Positions 55,801 to 64,000 of a stretch of DNA of 64,000 nucleotides are shown in pieces. Positions within the stretch are counted from its first letter, which is position 1. Every line of letters begins with the position of its first letter. The stretch comes from Loripinus fragilis (taxonomy: Eukaryota > Mollusca > Bivalvia > Lucinida > Lucinidae), in contig OZ026530.1 in the NCBI GenBank assembly GCA_964019695.1, positions 33,400,690-33,464,689 on the forward strand. The letters run 5' to 3'. The translations under genes and the position numbers were made by a program. The notes beneath the pieces are model-generated. The model was given only the letters and a program-made list of their open reading frames with translations. It made no database searches and had not been told where the DNA came from.

Positions 55801-58800
55801 GGTGCGCAGCCTTGGAATTTTCGAGCATACAGGGTGTGGTGAGACCCATGGGTAGGTAGGTCCGGGTGTCCTGTCTACTCCCTAGTAGGTTTAGCCCCGT
55901 CGGGTTGGGCTTTTAGGGCTTAAAAATGGCGATGTAGTGGGGCCCGGTAGCCAGTAATGGGTATACTATATACAGGGATATATGCAAAGTTCAGGTGCGC
56001 AGCCTGGGAATTTTCGAGCATACAGGGTGTGGTGAGCCCCATGGGTAGGTAGGCCCGGGTGTCGTGCCCACTGCCTAGTAGGTGTACCCTCGTCGGGTTG
56101 GGCTTTAAGGGCTTAGAAATGGTGATATAGTGGGGTAGGGTAGATGCTATAGGGGATATATGTGAAGTTCCGGTGCGCAGCCTTGGAATTTTCGAGCATA
56201 CAGGGTGTGGTGAGACCCATGGGTACGTAGGTCCGGGTGTCCTGTCTACTCCCTAGTAGGTGTACCCCCGTCGGGTTTGGCTTTTAGGGCTTAAAAATGG
56301 CGATGTAGTGGGGCCCGGTAGCCAGTAATGGGTATACTATATACAGGGATATATGCAAAGTTCAGGTGCGCAGCCTGGGAATTTTCGAGCATACAGGGTG
56401 TGGTGAGCCCCATGGGTAGGTAGGCCCGGGTGTCCTGCCCACTGCCTAGTAGGTGTACCCCCGTCGGGTTGGGCTTTTAGGGCTTAAAAATGGTGATATA
56501 GTGGGGTAGGGTAGATGCTATAGGGGATATATGTGAAGTTCCGGTGCGCAGCCTTGGAATTTTCGAGCATACAGGGTGTGGTGAGACCCATGGGTAGGTA
56601 GGTCCGGGCGTCCTGTCTACTCCCTAGTAGGTTTAGCCCCGTCGGGTTGGGCTTTTAGGGCTTAAAAATGGCGATGTAGTGGGGCCCGGTAGCCAGTAAT
56701 GGGTATACTATATACAGGGATATATGCAAAGTTCAGGTGCGCAGCCTGGGAATTTTCGAGCATACAGGGTGTGGTGAGCCCCATGGGTAGGTAGGCCCGG
56801 GTGTCCTGCCCACTGCCTAGTAGGTGTACCCCCGTCGGGTTGGGCTTTTAGGGCTTAAAAATGGCGATGTAGTGGGGCCCGGTAGCCAGTAATGGGTATA
56901 CTATATACAGGGATATATGCAAAGTTCAGGTGCGCAGCCTTGGAATTTTCGAGCATACAGGGTGTAGTGAGACCCATGGGTAGGTAGGTCCGGGTGTCCT
57001 GTCTACTCCCTAGTAGGTGTACCCCCGTCGGGTTGGGCTTTTAGGGCTTAAAAATGGCGATGTAGTGGGGCCCGGTAGCCAGTAATGGGCATACTATATA
57101 CAGGGATATATGCAAAGTTCAGGTGCGCAGCCTGGGAATTTTCGAGCATACAGGGTGTGGTGAGCCCCATGGGTAGGTAGGCCCGGGTGTCCTGCCCACT
57201 GCCTAGTAGGTGTACCCCCGTCGGGTTGGGCTTTTAGGGCTTAAAAATGGCGATGTAGTGGGGCCCGGTAGCCAGTAATGGGTATACTATATACAGGGAT
57301 ATATGCAAAGTTCAGGTGCGCAGCCTGGGAATTTTCGAGCATACAGGGTGTGGTGAGCCCCATGGGTAGGTAGGCCCGGGTGTCCTGCCCACTGCCTAGT
57401 AGGCGTACCCCCGTCGGGTTGGGCTTTAAGGGCTTAGAAATGGTGATGTAGTGGGGTAAGGTAGATGCTATCGGGGATATATGTGAAGTTCCGGTGCGCA
57501 GCCTTGGAATTTTCGAGCATACAGGGTGTGGTGAGACCCATGGGTAGGTAGGTCCGGGTGTCCTGTCTACTCCCTAGTAGGTGTAGCCCCGTCGGGTTGG
57601 GCTTTTAGGGCTTAAAAATGGCGATGTAGTGGGGCCCGGTAGCCAGTAATGGGTATACTATATACAGGGATATATGCAAAGTTCAGGTGCGCAGCCTGGG
57701 AATTTTCGAGCATACAGGGTGTAGTGAGCCCCATGGGTAGGTAGGCCCGGGTGTCGTGCCCACTGCCTAGTAGGTGTACCCCCGTCGGGTTGGGCTTTAA
57801 GGGCTTAGAAATGGTGATATAGTGGGGTAGGGTAGATGCTATAGGGGATATATGTGAAGTTCCGGTGCGCAGCCTTGGAATTTTCGAGCATACAGGGTGT
57901 GGTGAGACCCATGGGTACGTAGGTCCGGGTGTCCTGTCTACTCCCTAGTAGGTGTACCCCCGTCGGGTTGGGCTTTTAGGGCTTAAAAATGGCGATGTAG
58001 TGGGGCCCGGTAGCCAGTAATGGGTATACTATATACAGGGATATATGCAAAGTTCAGGTGCGCAGCCTGGGAATTTTCGAGCATACAGGGTGTGGTGAGC
58101 CCCATGGGTAGGTAGGCCCGGGTGTCCTGCCCACTGCCTAGTAGGTGTACCCCCGTCGGGTTGGGCTTTTAGGGCTTAAAAATGGCGATGTAGTGGGGCC
58201 CGGTAGCCAGTAATGGGTATACTATATACAGGGATATATGCAAAGTTCAGGTGCGCAGCCTGGGAATTTTCGAGCATACAGGGTGTGGTGAGCCCCATGG
58301 GTAGGTAGGTCCGGAAGTCCTGCCCACTGCCTAGTAGGTGTACCCCCGTCGGGTTGGGCTTTAAGGGCTTAGAAATGGTGATGTAGTGGGGTAGGGTAGA
58401 TGCTATTGGGGATATATGTGAAGTTCCGGTGCGCAGCCTTGGAATTTTCGAGCAAACAGGGTGTGGTGAGACCCATGGGTAGGTAGGTCCGGGTGTCCTG
58501 TCTACTCCCTAGTAGGTGTACCCCCGTCGGGTTGGGCTTTTAGGGCTTAAAAATGGCGATGTAGTGGGGCCCGGTAGCCAGTAATGGGTATACTATATAC
58601 AGGGATATATGCAAAGTTCAGGTGCGCAGCCTGGGAATTTTCGAGCATACAGGGTGTGGTGAGCCCCATGGGTAGGTAGGCCCGGGTGTCCTGCCCACTG
58701 CCTAGTAGGTGTACCCCCGTCGGGTTGGGCTTTAAGGGCTTAGAAATGGTGATGTAGTGGGGTAGGGTAGATGCTATAGGGGATATATGTGAAGTTCCGG

Positions 58801-61800
58801 TGCGCAGCCTTGGAATTTTCGAGCATACAGGGTGTAGTGAGACCCATGGGTAGGTAGGTCCGGGTGTCCTGTCTACTCCCTAGTAGGTGTACCCCCGTCG
58901 GGTTGGGCTTTTAGGGCTTAAAAATGGCGATGTAGTGGGGCCCGGTAGCCAGTAATGGGTATACTATATACAGGGATATATGCAAAGTTCAGGTGCGCAG
59001 CCTGGGAATTTTCGAGCATACAGGGTGTGGTGAGCCCCATGGGTAGGTAGGCCCGGGTGTCCTGCCCACTGCCTAGTAGGTGTACCCCCGTCGGGTTGGG
59101 CTTTTAGGGCTTAAAAATGGCGATGTAGTGGGGCCCGGTAGCCAGTAATGGGTATACTATATACAGGGATATATGCAAAGTTCAGGTGCGCAGCCTGGGA
59201 ATTTTCGAGCATACAGGGTGTGGTGAGCCCCATGGGTAGGTAGGCCCGGGTGTCCTGCCCACTGCCTAGTAGGCGTACCCCCGTCGGGTTGGGCTTTAAG
59301 GGCTTAGAAATGGTGATGTAGTGGGGTAGGGTAGATGCTATCGGGGATATATGTGAAGTTCCGGTGCGCAGCCTTGGAATTTTCGAGCATACAGGGTGTG
59401 GTGAGACCCATGGGTAGGTAGGTCCGGGTGTCCTGTCTACTCCCTAGTAGGTTTAGCCCCGTCGGGTTGGGCTTTTAGGGCTTAAAAATGGCGATGTAGT
59501 GGGGCCAGGTAGCCAGTAATGGGTATACTATATACAGGGATATATGCAAAGTTCAGGTGCGCAGCCTGGGAATTTTCGAGCATACAGGGTGTGGTGAGCC
59601 CCATGGGTAGGTAGGCCCGGGTGTCGTGCCCACTGCCTAGTAGGTGTACCCCCGTCGGGTTGGGCTTTAAGGGCTTAGAAATGGTGATATAGTGGGGTAG
59701 GGTAGATGCTATAGGGGATATATGTGAAGTTCCGGTGCGCAGCCTTGGAATTTTCGAGCATACAGGGTGTGGTGAGACCCATGGGTACGTAGGTCCGGGT
59801 GTCCTGTCTACTCCCTAGTAGGTGTACCCCCGTCGGGTTTGGCTTTTAGGGCTTAAAAATGGCGATGTAGTGGGGCCCGGTAGCCAGTAATGGGTATACT
59901 ATATACAGGGATATATGCAAAGTTCAGGTGCGCAGCCTGGGAATTTTCGAGCATACAGGGTGTGGTGAGCCCCATGGGTAGGTAGGCCCGGGTGTCCTGC
60001 CCACTGCCTAGTAGGTGTACCCCCGTCGGGTTGGGCTTTTAGGGCTTAAAAATGGCGATGTAGTGGGGCCCGGTAGCCAGTAATGGGTATACTATATACA
60101 GGGATATATGCAAAGTTCAGGTGCGCAGCCTGGGAATTTTCGAGCATACAGGGTGTGGTGTGCCCCATGGGTAGGTAGGCCCGGAAGTCCTGCCCACTGC
60201 CTAGTAGGTGTACCCCCGTCGGGTTGGGCTTTAAGGGCTTAGAAATGGTGATGTAGTGGGGTAGGGTAGATGCTATAGGGGATATATGTGAAGTTCCGGT
60301 GCGCAGCCTTGGAATTTTCGAGCATACAGGGTGTGGTGAGACCCATGGGTAGGTAGGTCCGGGTGTCCTGTCTACTCCCTAGTAGGTGTACCCCCGTCGG
60401 GTTGGGCTTTTAGGGCTTAAAAATGGCGATGTAGTGGGGCCCGGTAGCCAGTAATGGGTATACTATATACAGGGATATATGCAAAGTTCAGGTGCGCAGC
60501 CTGGGAATTTTCGAGCATACAGGGTGTGGTGAGCCCCATGGGTAGGTAGGCCCGGGTGTCCTGCCCACTGCCTAGTAGGTGTACCCCCGTCGGGTTGGGC
60601 TTTTAGGGCTTAAAAATGGCGATGTAGTGGGGCCCGGTAGCCAGTAATGGGTATACTATATACAGGGATATATGCAAAGTTCAGGTGCGCAGCCTGGGAA
60701 TTTTCGAGCATACAGGGTGTGGTGAGCCCCATGGGTAGGTAGGCCCGGGTGTCCTGCCCACTGCCTAGTAGGCGTACTCCCGTCGGGTTGGGCTTTAAGG
60801 GCTTAGAAATGGTGATGTAGTGGGGTAGGGTAGATGCTATCGGGGATATATGTGAAGTTCCGGTGCGCAGCCTTGGAATTTTCGAGCATACAGGGTGTGG
60901 TGAGACCCATGGGTAGGTAGGTCCGGGTGTCCTGTCTACTCCCTAGTAGGTGTAGCCCCGTCGGGTTGGGCTTTTAGGGCTTAAAAATGGCGATGTAGTG
61001 GGGCCTGGTAGCCAGTTATGGGTATACTATATACAGGGATATATGCAAAGTTCAGGTGCGCAGCCTGGGAATTTTCGAGCATACAGGGTGTGGTGAGCCC
61101 CATGGGTAGGTAGGCCCGGGTGTCGTGCCCACTGCCTAGTAGGTGTACCCCCGTCGGGTTGGGCTTTAAGGGCTTAGAAATGGTGATATAGTGGGGTAGG
61201 GTAGATGCTATAGGGGATATATGTGAAGTTCCGGTGCGCAGCCTTGGAATTTTCGAGCATACAGGGTGTAGTGAGACCCATGGGTACGTAGGTCCGGGTG
61301 TCCTGTCTACTCCCTAGTAGGTGTACCCCCGTCGGGTTGGGCTTTTAGGGCTTAAAAATGGCGATGTAGTGGGGCCCGGTAGCCAGTAATGGGTATACTA
61401 TATACAGGGATATATGCAAAGTTCAGGTGCGCAGCCTGGGAATTTTCGAGCATACAGGGTGTGGTGAGCCCCATGGGTAGGTAGGCCCGGGTGTCCTGCC
61501 CACTGCCTAGTAGGTGTACCCCCGTCGGGTTGGGCTTTTAGGGCTTAAAAATGGCGATGTAGTGGGGCCCGGTAGCCAGTAATGGGTATACTATATACAG
61601 GGATATATGCAAAGTTCAGGTGCGCAGCCTGGGAATTTTCGAGCATACAGGGTGTGGTGAGCCCCATGGGTAGGTAGGCCCGGAAGTCCTGCCCACTGCC
61701 TAGTAGGTGTACCCCCGTCGGGTTGGGCTTTAAGGGCTTAGAAATGGTGATGTAGTGGGGTAGGGTAGATGCTATAGGGGATATATGTGAAGTTCCGGTG

Positions 61801-62899
61801 CGCAGCCTTGGAATTTTCGAGCAAACAGGGTGTGGTGAGACCCATGGGTAGGTAGGTCCGGGTGTCCTGTCTACTCCCTAGTAGGTGTACCCCCGTCGGG
61901 TTGGGCTTTTAGGGCTTAAAAATGGCGATGTAGTGGGGCCCGGTAGCCAGTAATGGGTATACTATATACAGGGATATATGCAAAGTTCAGGTGCGCAGCC
62001 TGGGAATTTTCGAGCATACAGGGTGTGGTGAGCCCCATGGGTAGGTAGGCCCGGGTGTCCTGCCCACTGCCTAGTAGGTGCACCCCCGTCGGGTTGGGCT
62101 TTAAGGGCTTAGAAATGGTGATGTAGTGGGGTAGGGTAGATGCTATAGGGGATATATGTGAAGTTCCGGTGCGCAGCCTTGGAATTTTCGAGCATACAGG
62201 GTGTGGTGAGACCCATGGGTACGTAGGTCCGGGTGTCCTGTCTACTCCCTAGTAGGTGTAGCCCCGTCGGGTTGGGCTTTTAGGGCTTAAAAATGGCGAT
62301 GTAGTGGGGCCCGGTAGCCAGTAATGGGTATACTATATACAGGGATATATGCAAAGTTCAGGTGCGCAGCCTGGGAATTTTCGAGCATACAGGGTGTGTA
62401 GAGCCCCATGGGTAGGTAGGCCCGGGTGTCTTGCCCACTGCCTAGTAGGTGTACCCCCGTCGGGTTGGGCTTTAAGGGCTTAGAAATGGTGAGGTAGTGG
62501 GTAAGGGTAGATGCTATAGGGGATATATGTGAAGTTCCGGTGCGCAGCCTTGGAATTTTCGAGCATACAGGGTGTGGTGAGACCCATGGGTAGGTAGGTC
62601 CGGGTGTCCTGTCTACTCCCTAGTAGGTGTACCCCCGTCGGGTTGGGCTTTTAGGGCTTTAAAATGGCGATGTAGTGGGGCCCGGTAGCCAGTAATGGGT
62701 ATACTATATACAGGGATATATGCAAAGTTCAGGTGCGCAGCCTGGGAATTTTCGAGCATACAGGGTGTGGTGAGCCCCATGGGTAGGTAGGCCCGGGTGT
62801 CCTGCCCACTGCCTAGTAGGTGTACCCCCGTCGGGTTGGGCTTTTAGGGCTTAAAAATGGCGATGTAGTGGGGCCCGGTAGCCAGTAGTGGGTATACTT
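46853..62899. repeat. Higher-order satellite array, 178/193-bp monomers
   Basis: I count 86 head-to-tail monomers starting CAGGGTGTGGTGAG, the last one truncated. Thirty-three are 178 bp (TTTAAGGGCTTAGAAATGG, TAGATGCTATAGGGG) and 53 are 193 bp (TTTTAGGGCTTAAAAATGG, GCCAGTAATGGGTATACT). The first half is of type GAGCCCC...GCCCACTGCC or GAGACCC...GTCTACTCCC. This gives three main forms: a1 (178), b2 (193) and a hybrid a2 (193). Private markers show a ten-monomer unit: a1 b2 a2 a1 b2 a1 b2 a2 a1 b2, 1870 bp. It is complete at 49094, 52285, 54154 and 57715; variants of 12, 7, 9 and 8 monomers start at 46853, 50964, 56023 and 59585. The right edge from 61084 is irregular. There is no lasting open frame. 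Confidence 0.97.
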
Positions 62900-63482
62900 T
62901 AAACGCATTAATTTTCTTTTCTGCTTGAACTTTATTCAATACGTTTTCTTCGAGATTTATGCTTGGAGATCCTCAGACATCAAAAAACGTCAATTCTGAC
63001 GTCAAAATTGGACATCCTACTTTTAGTGGTTTCCATAATATTTATGATTTTTTCTAATGAGAAAATGGTCCAGTGACAAAGTTTAGGCTACCGTTAGTTG
63101 GTGTTAATTTTCGGGATCTACTCAGGTTTTTCACTAGCATTATGCCGTGATTTGTTTGGCTAACGTCAATATAAACCGACAGCCATTTCCAAGGAATCTG
63201 AAAAGTCAGGTTTTCAAAAAAAAAAACACATTCTGATGTCTCTAGATTTAATTAAACGCATAATCTGTTTTCCTTGTTTAATCACCCTTTTTGTTAAGTG
63301 GAAGCATTAACTGTATCCTGCTCTCTATCATCTACTAAAGTTTTGGTGACTTATTTAAGTCTGGGTGCATATAGACATTTGGGTGTATAATAATTTTTGA
63401 GGCTAAACTTCATATTTGGGTACCTCTTGTATGACAGTTAGTATATTAATCCAAATCTTTGTAAAGTTAGATTTTCTTTTAA
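62900..63482. other. Unique spacer right of the satellite
   Basis: The satellite stops in mid-monomer after GGGTATACTTT. AT-rich DNA follows with no gene or element recognised, ending at the TTAA of the next element. Confidence 0.5.
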
Positions 63483-63847
63483 AGCTGCATACTCTGTAAC
63501 TATGAACATTTTTCGAAAATTTTATTTTCTTTTTAAATCATTTGTAAAAATAGAATTAAGTTATGTTTTCACAATAAAAATGTTCAGTACAGCTGAAAAC
63601 TGCATGGAAAAGTGAATTATCTTATCAAATAAGTGTATTGTTCTCTTGTTGGTATTTATTTGCGTCCCTCCAATAATTCAAGAGCGTTGAATTTTAGCAT
63701 AAATGTAGTTGTTTTTATAGTGATAACTTGTTAAGATTTACGAAAATGGTAAAATGTTTACCTGAATTTGAGTATTTTTACTGTGTTCTTGAAAAATAAA
63801 AACATTATTTTAAAAGTAGAAGATCAAAAATTACAGACTATGCAGCT
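63483..63847. mobile_element. TTAA-flanked TIR element (host family), intact copy
   Basis: AGCTGCATACTCTGTAAC on the left and, in reverse complement, AGCTGCATAGTCTGTAA on the right are flanked by TTAA at 63479-63482 and 63848-63851. It is homologous along its 365 bp to 4863-4882 plus 7729-8072. Shared blocks include CTTTTTAAATCATTTGTAAA, TTTGCGTCCCTCCAATAATT and ACGAAAATGGTAAAATG. It shows the uninterrupted TA at 63501-63502. Confidence 0.85.
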
Positions 63848-64000
63848 TTAAAGGGTATTTTTACTTAAAAGATAACTCCTATCCTTTAAGACCATTTTCA
63901 CTCATAAGATCAATCTAATATATGACTGTTCAACTTGTTCTCTATATGTAACACTTATTTTATAGATAAATCTAATATATTTATGTATAAGGTTTCAGCT
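63848..64000. other. AT-rich end of window
   Basis: No feature was recognised. Confidence 0.5.

Noticed and set aside
46853..62899. Telomere-like TTAGGG in the satellite
   Set aside because: TTTTAGGGCTTA occurs once per monomer but never as tandem TTAGGG units.
46853..62899. CRISPR-like regular spacing
   Set aside because: The whole monomer is repeated, with no unique spacers, and the genome is eukaryotic.

Overview
The window is eukaryotic, intron-bearing and very repeat-rich. It most likely comes from a mollusc, probably a bivalve. Support for that is a Shaw/Kv3-type potassium channel gene, a secreted-type C-type lectin domain split over three exons, a nuclear tRNA-His, several tRNA-derived SINE families, very many short terminal-inverted-repeat (TIR) elements and long satellite arrays. 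The species assignment is inference.

Only two protein genes can be supported well. (1) A voltage-gated K+ channel lies on the minus strand, with coding exons at 20832-20623, 16006-15698 and 15324-14371. All junctions are phase 0 and join into a 490-aa protein with T1, S1-S6 and TVGYGD. Its 3' end has been copied in tandem, leaving a truncated pseudo-copy at 13562-13874 whose selectivity filter reads GYFD. (2) A C-type lectin domain lies on the plus strand, with exons at 31742-31842, 32313-32403 and 33298-33512; its N-terminal exon was not found. There is also a tRNA-His(GTG) at 23125-23196, a dead Tc1-like transposase at about 26218-27118, and a weak candidate exon at 719-1095.

Layout. 0-2.7 kb: TIR elements. 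2.75-9.57 kb: one 24/48-bp satellite, split by a TTAA-flanked TIR element, which is itself split by a TA-flanked element filled with GTTCTAGAAC palindromes. An uninterrupted copy of the host element at 63483-63847 shows the empty site. 9.6-12.9 kb: SINE and foldback elements. 12.9-20.9 kb: the Kv gene and its duplication. 21-31 kb: TIR elements, the tRNA, SINEs, the Tc1 remnant with a perfect 69-bp inverted repeat, and degenerate repeats. 31.7-33.8 kb: the lectin. 34-40 kb: mostly unique sequence with foldbacks and a 939-bp mariner-like element. 40.5-46.1 kb: a recent 2.8-kb tandem duplication. 46853-62899: a 16-kb satellite of 86 monomers of 178 or 193 bp, arranged as a ten-monomer, 1870-bp higher-order repeat. 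62.9-64 kb: unique sequence and the second host element.

The two genes show no functional link. The main biology is repeat evolution: nested insertions, an element end abutting a splice site, element insertion just after a stop codon, and a higher-order satellite. All element boundaries were read by eye from inverted repeats and target duplications, without alignment software.
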